The translations under genes were made by a program, and so were the position numbers. The notes beneath the pieces are model-generated. The model had not been told where the DNA came from. It ran no database searches and saw only the letters and a list, made by a program, of their open reading frames with translations. Shown here piece after piece: positions 25,680 to 35,510 of a stretch of 64,000 nucleotides of DNA (positions are counted from its first letter, which is position 1; each line of letters starts with the position of its first letter). Origin of the DNA: an uncultured Saprospirales bacterium (lineage in GTDB: Bacteria > Bacteroidota > Bacteroidia > Chitinophagales > Saprospiraceae); NCBI GenBank assembly GCA_937864265.1, contig CALMIR010000167.1:62001-126000 (forward strand), written 5' to 3'.

Positions 25680-26762
25680 TTATCTGCAAATCAAAGGCAG
25701 CACGGTATCGTACCAATTGATCAGTGCGATGTTGCGGGCCTTGCTGAGGTCAACACAAGCCTCTTCAAAGCGATTCAAATCCAAATAGGCCTGCCCGCGC
25801 ATAATCAGTAGTTCTGCATTATCGGGAAACAAGGCGATGGCTTCTGAGAGTTTTGCCAACGCTGGCTCGGGATCATCTGTATTGAACAATGAAGCCCCTT
25901 CTTGCGCCAGTTGATCCGCTCGTTGGTATCGGTCAATTTTCTCTTTACACCCTGCAGCAGTAGGAACAAAAGGAAAAGTAAGGTCGTATGCGGCAGGCAC
26001 TTTGCGCCCTTCATAGGTAGCTGGTTCCCATTTGCCTATAGTAGAAGTAGCTGCGTCTGTGGCTTCGTACCAAAAATCAAACCCAAGATCGCAATAATCG
26101 GTCATCTCCAACACCGAAACACTGGCATCTGGCTTTACCAACAGTTGGATTTCTACCCGGCCAATCAAACAACTGTCGTTGCCCGAGGGTGGATAATCCA
26201 GTTTTTCTGTGAGAAATTGTTCCAATGCCTCGCTGCCGCCTTTAAACTCCAGCGGTTTTTCAAAAGTTGTATATAAGGTATCTCTGCCCACCATTATGTA
26301 TGGCAGGGCTTCTTCCAATTTGAATCGGATGGGCAAGTTGAATTGTACCCGAACTGCCTGACCATTTTGCTTGCCAGGTACCCAGCGTATGTCAGCCTGA
26401 TTCATCAATTCGATGACCCGCAATACTTCCAGACCGCCACCGCCGCCGATATCCCTCAATATTTTCGGCTGGGTCAAAAAACCGTTTTTCTCCACTACAA
26501 AGCTCACTACGACAGAACCCTCCAGGTTGTTTTCGCGTGCTTCTTGCGGGTAAACGAGGTTGTTGTACATGAATTTTAACAAGGCTTGCTGGGCACATTG
26601 ATTTTTGAAAACCAGGGTGGTGTCCAGATTTTCACAGGCCGGAAAACGCGGCATTTCTTCCGCTACGGCATAAATGGTCGTATCTCCGTCGCTGGCAGTT
26701 TGACCCGACACAAAAGGCATGCTGGCGATAAAAGCGAAGAAAAATAGGTAATAAAATCTCAT
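25680..26762 (-). CDS. Secreted TonB C-terminal domain and TPR protein
   Basis: From ATG 26762 (ATG 26771 is also possible) the product has 360 residues: a signal peptide ending FVSG, a TonB C-terminal-like domain at about residues 55-150 (NLVYPQEARENNLEGSVVV split by a turn), a second degenerate copy at about 175-265 (YPPSGNDSCLIGRVEIQ), and TPR helices at about 280-355 (ALAKLSEAIALFPDN, AYLDLNRFEEACVDL). It lacks the N-terminal membrane anchor of true TonB, so it probably acts free in the periplasm. Bacteroidota have many such proteins without a fixed role. Confidence 0.82.
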   Translation of the reverse strand: MRFYYLFFFAFIASMPFVSGQTASDGDTTIYAVAEEMPRFPACENLDTTLVFKNQCAQQALLKFMYNNLVYPQEARENNLEGSVVVSFVVEKNGFLTQPKILRDIGGGGGLEVLRVIELMNQADIRWVPGKQNGQAVRVQFNLPIRFKLEEALPYIMVGRDTLYTTFEKPLEFKGGSEALEQFLTEKLDYPPSGNDSCLIGRVEIQLLVKPDASVSVLEMTDYCDLGFDFWYEATDAATSTIGKWEPATYEGRKVPAAYDLTFPFVPTAAGCKEKIDRYQRADQLAQEGASLFNTDDPEPALAKLSEAIALFPDNAELLIMRGQAYLDLNRFEEACVDLSKARNIALINWYDTVLPLICR

Positions 26763-26788
26763 AGTTTGCATTGAAAACGCTGATGTAT

Positions 26789-28072
26789 TTAATCTTTAAG
26801 CCATTTATTCATTTGATCGAACAGCTGATCTTGTTCCTGCGCACTGAGGTTTTTGATCCTGGCATTGCGGTGGTCTCGGCCATCCATGATGTACCAAAGG
26901 GCATTGACCCGATTAGATGGAGGAACACCCGTTGCCGTCCAGGTATCAATGGCGCCGTAAATATAAATCATTTCATTCCCTTTTGTTTGAGTCCAGTCAA
27001 AAACGGCTTTGATCAAACGGTCGTTGAAAAGCTCCTTGGCGCCTTCCGGGGCAAAAGAAGCATGGGGTTCGGCAGGCAATGCTTTGAGCAAGTCTTTGAA
27101 ATCCTCCGTTTCGTAACCGTAATAGCCCATTTCGCTGGAAGCCTGCCAATAATGCGGTGCGTATTGTTTGATGCCTTGATCAGCATAAAAATCGAGGCCT
27201 ACTACACTCAATAAGTAGTCGGTCATTTCTTCTAGACTTGCTTTTTTGGTATCAGGTATTTTTTCGCAATCGTAGCCCAATTGCCAAAAGGAAAACGGAT
27301 ATTCCAGAACAGCGTATTCAAAAGCCGTCTCCAAACTCATATAGGTAAAGGACGCTTCTGCTCCTTTGTAGTACCATTTTAGCAATGGCAATATCTTATC
27401 CCTATCTTTTAACAACCTCATCTGCACGTCTCGTATGGCTTTCCGGCAGGCATCACTGCCGATGGTATCGAGGAAGGCATAGATGCGGGGATCGGCATAT
27501 TGGAGGTTGAGCGGAGCAACATAAGGAACGGAAACCTCCACATCCTGGGGATAAAAATAGCGGTAAAAAATGGTGGTTTGCCCACCTTTGCTAATACCAG
27601 TGCTCACCCAGTCATCGCTGTATATTTGCCCCAATAATTGACGGATGTGGTGCAGATCGGCAGTGGCTTGTTTTAGATTGAGGTAATGCCAGTCGAAAAC
27701 GCTTGCCTCGGGCACCGACTCGCCAAAGAAGCGGTGTTCTACAATGACCTGATTGGCACCTATCATATTTGTAAGCTCATAAATGACATTTTTCTCCCTT
27801 TCATAGCCTTCGGTAACCAATACAGTAGGGGCATTAAAGCCTTGATGAGACAGGTAAACTCGCTGATAAAAATAGCCCTTGGAGGGATCTTCATGGTCGA
27901 GTGGTTGTTTGACTTTTAATTCATAGGCAGCCTGGTAATTGGCGGGCGTTTCTATGACCTCAAAGCTGATGTCGGGCAACTCAAAAAGTATTTGTTCTAG
28001 TGCGTTTTGACCAGATAAAGCAGAGAAGTATCCGACACAGGGTATCAAAAAGAGGTAAAAAAGCTTATTCAT
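26789..28072 (-). CDS. Secreted S37 (PS-10-like) tripeptidyl aminopeptidase
   Basis: A 427-residue alpha/beta-hydrolase with a signal peptide (about residues 1-21). It carries VEHRFFGES and the nucleophile elbow GISKGGQT, both characteristic of the S28/S37 peptidase families. Length and the absence of S28-specific segments favour S37. The Asp and His partners are likely in AIDTWTATG and GRDHRNA. Seventeen bases separate it from the TonB/TPR gene. Confidence 0.82.
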   Translation of the reverse strand: MNKLFYLFLIPCVGYFSALSGQNALEQILFELPDISFEVIETPANYQAAYELKVKQPLDHEDPSKGYFYQRVYLSHQGFNAPTVLVTEGYEREKNVIYELTNMIGANQVIVEHRFFGESVPEASVFDWHYLNLKQATADLHHIRQLLGQIYSDDWVSTGISKGGQTTIFYRYFYPQDVEVSVPYVAPLNLQYADPRIYAFLDTIGSDACRKAIRDVQMRLLKDRDKILPLLKWYYKGAEASFTYMSLETAFEYAVLEYPFSFWQLGYDCEKIPDTKKASLEEMTDYLLSVVGLDFYADQGIKQYAPHYWQASSEMGYYGYETEDFKDLLKALPAEPHASFAPEGAKELFNDRLIKAVFDWTQTKGNEMIYIYGAIDTWTATGVPPSNRVNALWYIMDGRDHRNARIKNLSAQEQDQLFDQMNKWLKD

Positions 28073-28180
28073 GGCACGACGTTAAATTGGTTAGAGATGG
28101 CCTGTCCCGCTGGCCTATTTGCAAGGATCAGGAAATACGTTCGATAGGACACCTGATAATCAGATTAAATGAACATACGC

Positions 28181-28819
28181 TTATTTCGCTTCCAGCAAAT
28201 AATAAGGCTTGGCTTTTGGTTTGGAAAGCGGAATAGTGAGCGAAACACCCAAAGTTGGCCCTTGAAATGGGATACCCAAATCCACATTGGGCTTAATCCT
28301 CAATCCCAGGTCATCATCAATATCAAAATCTTTCAAATGGGCATCCACAAACGCTTCTATGGACTGTAAGGCATAAACAATGAACAAACCAACGTAGGAA
28401 AGCTGGGTATTTTTATCAAACCCATCGCGCAGACTGCGCAAAGTACTGATGTTATCAATAGCTGTACCCGAAAATTCATGGGGCAAATCCTGCCGCTTCA
28501 AATCCAGGGCATCGCTCAGACGGCGGTAACGCGATTGATTGTAATCAATCAATAGCACCATGCCCGTTAAAGCACCATATACAAACGGAAGTTTATACCA
28601 TCGCTTGTTGTACATCTGTCCGCCACCAGGCACCACCAATCCGATTAGCAAAGCTTTTTTCGGGTTGGGATAATCTTTGGACAACCAGCCTTTTTTTTCA
28701 TTTATCGTAAATGTGTCCGAAGCAGGTGTTGACAGAGAGTCTGGCGGCGTATCCTGCGCGGCAGCCTTAGCCCAAAGCAGGCCGACGAAAACCGATAAAA
28801 ACAAAAGTTTTTTTCTCAT
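28181..28819 (-). CDS. DUF5683 membrane protein
   Basis: A 212-residue protein with a signal peptide ending AAAQ, then LLIGLVVPGGGQMYNKRWYK (first membrane segment and conserved glycine-rich turn), a second hydrophobic stretch and a third near LFIVYALQSIEAF. This matches DUF5683, which in Bacteroidota commonly lies next to parB. The function is unknown; the conserved location suggests a link to chromosome or envelope maintenance. Confidence 0.8.
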   Translation of the reverse strand: MRKKLLFLSVFVGLLWAKAAAQDTPPDSLSTPASDTFTINEKKGWLSKDYPNPKKALLIGLVVPGGGQMYNKRWYKLPFVYGALTGMVLLIDYNQSRYRRLSDALDLKRQDLPHEFSGTAIDNISTLRSLRDGFDKNTQLSYVGLFIVYALQSIEAFVDAHLKDFDIDDDLGLRIKPNVDLGIPFQGPTLGVSLTIPLSKPKAKPYYLLEAK

Positions 28820-28912
28820 TTCTAAAAAACGAATGGCGGTAAGGCGTATTTTACTGCTTAGTATGCTTTGCTTTTTGTTAGGGATTTGACCGGCTTACAT
28901 CCAGCCTCCAAA

Positions 28913-29848
28913 CTACTCCAGCCGATCCAACAACTCATTCAACTCCTTGACCGAATTGAAAACAATGACAATTTGCCCTTTGCCTTCCTCTTTGAGCTTT
29001 AGCTTCAAGCGATCGCGTACCCCAAAAAACTCGCGAAAACTGCGTTCCACCTGTTTGTAATCATCTGCCAAGTCGTTTTTGGCTGATTTTTCCGCCTTTG
29101 GCATTTTGTATTGGCTGATCAGTTGCTCCAGCGCCCTTACGGAAATTTGCTCTTGGATCACCTTGTTGGCAAAGTATTGCTGCATGGCAAAATCATCTAC
29201 ACTGGCCAGCGCCTTGCCGTGTCCTGCCGATATTTTTCCCGCTTTGATGGCTTCCTGAATGTGCGTAGGCAAATCCAACAGGCGCAGCATATTGGTGACT
29301 GTTACCCGCTTTTTACCGATGCGGTTGGCCAATTCCTCGTGCGTTAAGTTGAATTCTTCAATCAGACGTACATAAGTAATGGCGACCTCTATGCCATTCA
29401 GGTTTTCCCGCTGGATGTTTTCCACCAGCGCCATTTCCATCATTTCCTGGTCGTTGGCGATGCGCACATAAGCGGGCACTTCCTCCAGTCCGGCTAGCTT
29501 AGAAGCCCGCCAGCGCCGTTCGCCGGATATGAGTTGGTAGTCATCCTGGCTCAAACGCCTGACCGTCAGCGGTTGGATGAGGCCGTATGTTTTGATGGAA
29601 TCGGCCAATTCCTGTAAGGCCGCCGGATCAAAGTCTTTTCGAGGCTGATCAGGGTTTGGCGCTATTTGAGCGATCGGAATAAGCGCCACAGACTGAGCCA
29701 ACTCCTTGACCACCTCTTCTGGGTGCTGTTGGATCTCTTCTTCCGTAATGTTGAAATAAGAAAGTCGGCCACTAGATTTCACCCCGCCGCGAATAGAACT
29801 GCGCAAATCGGTGGTCGAAACTTTTTTCGGACTGATTTTTTTTGCCAT
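28913..29848 (-). CDS. parB: Chromosome partitioning protein ParB
   Basis: A 311-residue CTP-dependent clamp and DNA-binding protein. The N-terminal nuclease-like domain carries NPDQPRKDF and SGERRWRAS (CTP-binding motifs), then ENIQRENLN. A helix-turn-helix part follows (LANRIGKKRVTVTNMLRLL), and the C-terminal part is a dimerisation domain. A basic extension with KKISPKK precedes the core. It is 23 bases downstream of parA. No convincing parS palindrome was seen in the window. Confidence 0.95.
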   Translation of the reverse strand: MAKKISPKKVSTTDLRSSIRGGVKSSGRLSYFNITEEEIQQHPEEVVKELAQSVALIPIAQIAPNPDQPRKDFDPAALQELADSIKTYGLIQPLTVRRLSQDDYQLISGERRWRASKLAGLEEVPAYVRIANDQEMMEMALVENIQRENLNGIEVAITYVRLIEEFNLTHEELANRIGKKRVTVTNMLRLLDLPTHIQEAIKAGKISAGHGKALASVDDFAMQQYFANKVIQEQISVRALEQLISQYKMPKAEKSAKNDLADDYKQVERSFREFFGVRDRLKLKLKEEGKGQIVIVFNSVKELNELLDRLE

Positions 29849-29871
29849 ATCCTATGGAGAAAAGCAGGAAA

Positions 29872-30672
29872 TTATCCTACCTCTGCAATTTTGGTTTTAT
29901 TAATGCTGTCGTTGTTTTTCTTCAGGAATTCTTCGGCCAGGTTCAGAAAATTGATGCTGCCCCGGCTGCCGGCATTGATCATCACAATGGGCTGGTGCAT
30001 ATTGGGCGCTTCTCCCAATTTGGCATTCCGATGTATAATTGTATCAAATACCTCCTCTTTGAAGATTTCCCGCACTTCTTCAATCACCACATTGGCCAAA
30101 CGCAATCGGCTGTCGTACATGGAAAGCAAAATGCCCTCTATTTTGAGATTTGGATTGAGTTTTTTCTGAACCAACTCTATGGTTTCTTTCAGCTTAGAAA
30201 GGCCTTCCAAGGCAAAATATTCGCATTGAACCGGAACCAATACCGAATCGGCAGCCGTTAAAGCGTTGATGGTAATCAAGCCAAGGGAAGGCAAACAATC
30301 AATAAAAACATAATCGTATTTGTCTTTTACTTGCATCACTACTTCCCGCATTAAATATTCTCGCCCCATTCGACTGACCAGCTCAATTTCAGCTCCAACC
30401 AAATCAATGGTGGATGGAATGATATGCAAATTAGGCGTTTCTGTTTCGTATATCGCTTCCTCCGCCTTTAGTTCGTGGATGAGGCAGTCGTATATGGTTG
30501 TTTCCACCTCATCTGAAAACACACCGGTTCCGGAAGATGCATTGGCTTGGGGGTCTGCATCAATCAGCAGCACCTTTTTTTCCAAAATAGCCAGGCTGGC
30601 AGCCAGATTGATGGCTGTCGTTGTTTTTCCAACACCGCCTTTTTGATTGGCGATGGCAATTACTTTTCCCAT
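29872..30672 (-). CDS. parA: Chromosome partitioning ATPase ParA
   Basis: A 266-residue deviant Walker A ATPase with [14 protein letters not shown] (residues 11-24), [14 protein letters not shown] and IDCLPSLG. It works with ParB in origin segregation. Length is the short Soj type without an N-terminal DNA-binding domain. First gene of the parA-parB unit, and DUF5683 follows. Confidence 0.95.
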   Translation of the reverse strand: MGKVIAIANQKGGVGKTTTAINLAASLAILEKKVLLIDADPQANASSGTGVFSDEVETTIYDCLIHELKAEEAIYETETPNLHIIPSTIDLVGAEIELVSRMGREYLMREVVMQVKDKYDYVFIDCLPSLGLITINALTAADSVLVPVQCEYFALEGLSKLKETIELVQKKLNPNLKIEGILLSMYDSRLRLANVVIEEVREIFKEEVFDTIIHRNAKLGEAPNMHQPIVMINAGSRGSINFLNLAEEFLKKNNDSINKTKIAEVG

Positions 30673-30765
30673 AATATTGTGCGCTAATGTATTTGACGAT
30701 GAATGATTTTTTGTTGACTGCCCGCATTTGGCGGAAAGTAGTTGTTTAGGGCGTGGTTAATACGT

Positions 30766-31449
30766 TCACTTTACCGCAACCTGTTCTCCAATAGACGGCA
30801 AAAGTAAGGTTTTTCCGCTAGCTGCAAAAGCTTTTTGAGCTGCCATCTTGTCTATCTTGATCGGAGGAAAGGTATCATAATGGCAGCCTACGACCCGATC
30901 GCACTGTACCAACTGGGCAGCTAAAGCAGCATCTTCATAGCCCATCGTGTAGTGATCGCCAATTGGAAAAATGGCTAAATCCAGCTTCGGGCAAGTTTTC
31001 GGAATCAATTGCATGTCCAAGATTAAAGCCGTGTCACCAGCAAAATAGAGGCAACCTTCCTCGTTCCAGATCACAAAGCCGCCAGGGTTGCCACCATAGC
31101 TGCCATCTGGTAGTCCGCTGGTATGAATGGCGGATACCATTTTTACCGTTCCAAAGTCGAAATGCGCCTTGCCGCCCAGATTCATGCCAATTCCTTGCAT
31201 TCCCTTTTGCTGAAACCAACTTATGACTTCAAAAGCACCGATGAGCTGAGCATTTTGAGGTTTGCCAATGGCTTCTACATCAGCCACATGGTCGCCATGA
31301 CCATGAGAAATCAGGATGTAATCGGCTTTAATGTCAGCAATATTGATGTGTGCTGCTGCGGAATTATGGCTGATAAATGGATCAAACAGCAGGCATTTGC
31401 CTCTGGTTTCTAACAAAAAACAGGAGTGTCCATAATACGTAAGGGTCAT
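30766..31449 (-). CDS. UPF0173-type metal-dependent hydrolase
   Basis: A 227-residue metallo-beta-lactamase-fold protein with the metal-binding SHGHGDHVAD, AIHTSG, FAGDTALILD and GCHYDTFPPI segments. It matches the UPF0173 family of putative hydrolases. The substrate is unknown. It is divergent from the flavin reductase at 31513 with a 63-base gap. Confidence 0.88.
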   Translation of the reverse strand: MTLTYYGHSCFLLETRGKCLLFDPFISHNSAAAHINIADIKADYILISHGHGDHVADVEAIGKPQNAQLIGAFEVISWFQQKGMQGIGMNLGGKAHFDFGTVKMVSAIHTSGLPDGSYGGNPGGFVIWNEEGCLYFAGDTALILDMQLIPKTCPKLDLAIFPIGDHYTMGYEDAALAAQLVQCDRVVGCHYDTFPPIKIDKMAAQKAFAASGKTLLLPSIGEQVAVK

Positions 31450-31512
31450 AACGAGTTTCGGTTAAACAATTCAAAGCTTTAGTTGTCTTATTCCACAGAA
31501 CGAAGATACAAC

Positions 31513-32049
31513 ATGATAACCGTAATATCCGGCACGAACCGAAAAAATAGTGAATGTCTTGAATTTGCCCGCCTGTATTGCGAGTTGCTGCGCCAAAAAA
31601 CAGATGAAGAGGTAAAACTGCTGGCTATGGAGGAAATCGATTATGACTGGATTCATCCCGATATGTATGCGACCCAATCCCCAAGCCTGAGCCGACTCCA
31701 AGACGAGTACTTGCTCCACGCCGAAAAAATAGTATATATTACGCCTGAATACAACGGCAGTTTTCCTGGTGTCCTAAAATTGTTCCTCGACGCTTGTTCT
31801 GTTCGAGCATACAAAGCGACCTTTAAAGGTAAAAAAGCGGCTTTAGTAGGGGTAGCCACTGGCCGGGCAGGCAACCTGCGCGGCATGGATCACCTCACGG
31901 ATGTACTGCACCACCTGGGTACTATAGTGCTGCCCAATAAGCTTCCCATTTCCCGCATTCGTGACCTACAGGATGAAGGCGGAGAAATAATCGATCCAGC
32001 TACAATAGCTGTTATGGAACAGCATGTCGTAGAGTTTTTGGGGTTTTAA
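31513..32049 (+). CDS. NADPH-dependent FMN reductase family protein
   Basis: From ATG 31513 the product has 178 residues with a flavodoxin-like fold: SGTNRKNSECL (phosphate-binding loop), PEYNGSFPGVLKLF and GVATGRAGNLRG. Family members reduce FMN, quinones or azo compounds with NAD(P)H. An in-frame start at 31483 would add ten residues before the first beta strand and is less likely. Confidence 0.85.
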   Translation: MITVISGTNRKNSECLEFARLYCELLRQKTDEEVKLLAMEEIDYDWIHPDMYATQSPSLSRLQDEYLLHAEKIVYITPEYNGSFPGVLKLFLDACSVRAYKATFKGKKAALVGVATGRAGNLRGMDHLTDVLHHLGTIVLPNKLPISRIRDLQDEGGEIIDPATIAVMEQHVVEFLGF

Positions 32050-32063
32050 TGGATTGAATTAGG

Positions 32064-32101
32064 AAAAGAATGACATTCTTTTTAGCTTAGTCCGCTAAAA
32101 A
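32064..32101 (+). promoter_or_regulatory. Palindrome and hairpin upstream of the Asp-box protein
   Basis: AAAAGAATG (32064-32072) and CATTCTTTT (32074-32082) are perfect complements around one base. TTTTTAGC (32079-32086) and GCTAAAAA (32094-32101) form an overlapping second hairpin. It may be the terminator of the flavin reductase gene or an operator for the next gene; I cannot tell which. Confidence 0.4.
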
Positions 32102-32113
32102 AACAACGCAATT

Positions 32114-35100
32114 ATGATTAAAAAATGGACTAAGCGGTTTAATATAACCCTCCTAGCCCTGATTTTACTGGGATCACCCGTATTTTCCCAAAAAAATAAG
32201 GCAGAAAAAGACAGCCAGGCAGAAAAGCCCAAGCACTATCTGGATGATTTCGGCATTTCTGGGCTGAAATTCCGTTCCATCGGACCCTCTATTACCTCGG
32301 GCCGAATTTCTGATTTTGCGGTGCATCCGCAAAATCGTAGTACGTACTATGTCGCTACCTCTTCAGGTGGTGTTTGGAAAACCATCAATGCAGGCACGAC
32401 CTACACCCCGGTTTTTGATTCCCAAGGTTCTTATTCTATCGGCTGTATCGCTATAGATCCCAACAATTCCAACGTCATTTGGGTAGGTACGGGCGAGAAT
32501 AACAACCAGCGTTCAGTGGCTTATGGCGATGGCGTTTATAAATCAACGGATGGTGGCGCTACCTGGAAAAACGTCGGCCTGAAAACCTCCGAGCACATTG
32601 GAAAAATCCTCATCGATCCGCGCAATTCCAACGTCGTATATGTCGCAGCCATCGGCCCGCTCTGGAGTGAAGGCGGCGAGCGGGGTGTCTATAAAACCAG
32701 CGACGGCGGTACGACATGGGAGGCTGTTCTGACGATTGACGAACACACGGGCATTACCGATATGGTGATGGATCCGCGCAATCCCGATGTCCTTTACGCC
32801 GCGGCTCTCCAGCGCCGTCGGCATGTTTTTACCTACGTTGGCGGTGGCCCGCAAAGTGGATTGTACAAAACCACGGATGGCGGTAAAAACTGGGAAAAAG
32901 CCAACAACGGCTTGCCTACGGTAGATTTGGGTCGAATCGGCCTAGCCATTTCACCAGCAGATCCGGAGATTATTTATGCCATAGTGGAAGCCGCGCAAGG
33001 CAAAAGCGGGTTTTACCGCTCTACCAATCGCGGGGCGAGTTGGGAAAAGCAAGGCGGCCACAGCACCAGTGGCAACTATTACAGCGAAATCGTCGCTCAC
33101 CCTACTGATCCAAAAATTATATTTTCGATGGATACCTGGCTGCAATGGTCGCAGGATGGCGGTAAATCGTTCCAAAATGTGGGTGAAGACACTAAGCACG
33201 TGGACAACCACTGCATGTGGATTGATCCAGAGGATACCAATTACTACCTCGTTGGTTGCGACGGCGGCATTTATGAAAGCTTTGACGCGGGTAAGACTTG
33301 GGTATTCAAGGCCAACCTGCCTGTCACCCAGTTTTACAAAGTAGCGGTGGACAATGACACGCCTTTTTATAATGTCTATGGCGGTACACAGGACAATTTT
33401 AGCTTGGGCGGTCCAGCCCGCAATAGAAGTGCTAACGGCATTGCCAATTCCGATTGGTTCATCACCAATGGCGGCGATGGCTTTGAATCTCAGATCGATC
33501 CCAACAACCCGGACATAGTCTATGCCCAATCGCAGTACGGGTTTTTGGTGCGCTTTGACCGCAAAAGTGGTGAACGCATTGGCATTCAACCCAAGCCCCG
33601 CGATGGTGAGGAGCAGTACCGCTGGAATTGGGACGCCCCATTGGCTGTTTCTAGCCATGTGCCAACCCGGATTTATTTTGCAGCCAATAAATTGTTTCAG
33701 AGCGATGACCGGGGCGATACCTGGAAAGTCATTAGTGATGACCTGACCCGGCAAATTGACCGCAACACCCTCAAAGTTATGGGGCGTGTTCAGAGCATTG
33801 ACGCAGTTTCCAAAAATGAATCTACCTCGCCCTATGGCAATATCGTGGCTTTTTCGGAAAGCCCGTTGAATGCCAATTTATTGTATGTAGGTACAGATGA
33901 CGGCTTGATTCAGGTGACCAGTAATGGTGGCAATTCCTGGACAAAAATAGATGTCAACAACATCGCAGCTGCGCCACAACAGACTTATGTCAATTACCTT
34001 TTGGCTTCGCAACACGATGAAAACGTAGTGTATGCCGCATTCAACCACCACAAATACGGCGACTTCAAACCCTATTTGTATAAAAGTAGCGACAAGGGCA
34101 AAACCTGGGTAAATATCAGCAATAACCTGCCAGAGCGAGGTTCAGTTTATTGCATTGCTGAAGACCATATTACTGCTGATCTGCTATTTGTAGGCACCGA
34201 ATTTTCCTGCTTTTTCTCTGTGGATGGCGGAAAATACTGGAAGGGGCTGAAAGCTGGCCTGCCGACCATTGCTGTTCGGGATATGGATATTCAAAAACGC
34301 GAAAATGACCTGGTATTGGCCACCTTTGGGCGTGGTTTTTACGTGTTGGATGATTATAGCGCTTTGAGAAATGTAAACCAGGAGTTGGTGAATAAACCTG
34401 CGGCACTGATGCCGATTAAAGATGGATTGGTTTTCATTGAAAGCAAACCATTGGGGCTTCCAGGCAAAGCCTTTCAGGGCGACGCCTACTATACTGCTGC
34501 CAATCCACCGGTTGGGGTGCAGTTTACCTATTACATCAAAGATGAGTACAAGAGCTTGGCGGATCAACGCCGGGAGGCAGAAAAGGAAAAAATCAAAAAG
34601 GGTGAGGAAATAGCTTATCCGAATTATGAGGCATGGCTCGCTGAAAAAAATCAGGAAGAGGCTTACCTGCTCTTCACCATCCAAGACGGAGGGGGAAATA
34701 TTGTGCGCAAACTAAAAACTTCGGTTGGGAAAGGTTTGCAACGTGTGCATTGGGATGGGCGCTTGCCATCCATTAACCCCATTCGTCTGCGGGGGCCTGA
34801 ATTTTACAACCCTTTTGATGCTGCCGATGAAGGCGTATTGGCGATGCCGGGCGAATATACGGTCTCTGTTAGTCGGTTTATGGACGGCAGTTGGGAGGAA
34901 TTGGTGGCACCTCAGCGATTTGTGTTGCAAAATTTAGGCGGTGTAACCCTACCTGCTGCTGACCGCGCCGAGTTGTTGGCCTTCCAACAGCAGGCACAAG
35001 AATTGCAACGGGCTGTTTCAGGCGCTGCGGCACGACTATCAGAGGTGAATAACAAGCTAAAGCACATCCGCAAGGCAGTGGAGCAGGTAGAATTGGCTTC

Positions 35101-35437
35101 ACCTGATATTTTCAATGATCTGCTGCAATTAGAGACCAGCGCCAAAGCGATCAGCAAAGATTTTTACGGCGATCCTATTGCTGCAAAGTTGGATATTGAC
35201 CAGCCAGCAACGGTGTCAGATCGCATTGGCTATTTGACTTACGAAATGTGGGAATCGACCTCGGCGCCCACACAAACTTTCCGAACTACACTAGAATTAG
35301 CTGAAAGAGACTTTAAACCCATTCTGGACAAAATCAACCAATTGGCAGATGTGGATTTGAAGGAATTGGAAAGCAAACTAGAAAAAGCTGGTGCGCCTTA
35401 CACGCCAGGCAGGGCAGTGGAATACGGAGATCAATAA
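32114..35437 (+). CDS. Secreted beta-propeller protein with Asp-box (BNR/VPS10-like) repeats
   Basis: A 1107-residue protein with a signal peptide ending VFSQ. Residues about 40-750 hold at least eight Asp-box turns (STDGGATW, TSDGGTTW, TTDGGKNW, STNRGASW, SFDAGKTW, SDDRGDTW, TSNGGNSW, SSDKGKTW), predicting two beta-propellers as in sortilin and exo-sialidase relatives. A C-terminal part (about 800-1100) has a beta domain and a helical, coiled-coil-prone tail. Catalytic residues of sialidases are not evident, so hydrolase activity should not be assumed. No T9SS domain was recognised. Confidence 0.82.
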   Translation: MIKKWTKRFNITLLALILLGSPVFSQKNKAEKDSQAEKPKHYLDDFGISGLKFRSIGPSITSGRISDFAVHPQNRSTYYVATSSGGVWKTINAGTTYTPVFDSQGSYSIGCIAIDPNNSNVIWVGTGENNNQRSVAYGDGVYKSTDGGATWKNVGLKTSEHIGKILIDPRNSNVVYVAAIGPLWSEGGERGVYKTSDGGTTWEAVLTIDEHTGITDMVMDPRNPDVLYAAALQRRRHVFTYVGGGPQSGLYKTTDGGKNWEKANNGLPTVDLGRIGLAISPADPEIIYAIVEAAQGKSGFYRSTNRGASWEKQGGHSTSGNYYSEIVAHPTDPKIIFSMDTWLQWSQDGGKSFQNVGEDTKHVDNHCMWIDPEDTNYYLVGCDGGIYESFDAGKTWVFKANLPVTQFYKVAVDNDTPFYNVYGGTQDNFSLGGPARNRSANGIANSDWFITNGGDGFESQIDPNNPDIVYAQSQYGFLVRFDRKSGERIGIQPKPRDGEEQYRWNWDAPLAVSSHVPTRIYFAANKLFQSDDRGDTWKVISDDLTRQIDRNTLKVMGRVQSIDAVSKNESTSPYGNIVAFSESPLNANLLYVGTDDGLIQVTSNGGNSWTKIDVNNIAAAPQQTYVNYLLASQHDENVVYAAFNHHKYGDFKPYLYKSSDKGKTWVNISNNLPERGSVYCIAEDHITADLLFVGTEFSCFFSVDGGKYWKGLKAGLPTIAVRDMDIQKRENDLVLATFGRGFYVLDDYSALRNVNQELVNKPAALMPIKDGLVFIESKPLGLPGKAFQGDAYYTAANPPVGVQFTYYIKDEYKSLADQRREAEKEKIKKGEEIAYPNYEAWLAEKNQEEAYLLFTIQDGGGNIVRKLKTSVGKGLQRVHWDGRLPSINPIRLRGPEFYNPFDAADEGVLAMPGEYTVSVSRFMDGSWEELVAPQRFVLQNLGGVTLPAADRAELLAFQQQAQELQRAVSGAAARLSEVNNKLKHIRKAVEQVELASPDIFNDLLQLETSAKAISKDFYGDPIAAKLDIDQPATVSDRIGYLTYEMWESTSAPTQTFRTTLELAERDFKPILDKINQLADVDLKELESKLEKAGAPYTPGRAVEYGDQ

Positions 35438-35440
35438 GAC

Positions 35441-35487
35441 CTAATCGAATCAGGTAGCAGCTTCGAGTTGCTACCTGATTCGATTAG
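35441..35487. terminator. Strong inverted repeat after the Asp-box gene
   Basis: Bases 35441-35459 and 35469-35487 are perfect 19-base complements (first arm begins CTAATCGAATC) with a nine-base loop, followed by TTTTG. It lies four bases after the stop codon at 35437, so it most likely ends that transcript and shields the DUF3124 gene. Confidence 0.75.
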
Positions 35488-35510
35488 TTTTGTCAATTCA
35501 TAAAACTTAG

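Noticed and set aside
28913..30672. A parS centromere near parAB
   Set aside because: I looked for a palindrome of the TGTTTCACGTGAAACA type on both sides and saw none.
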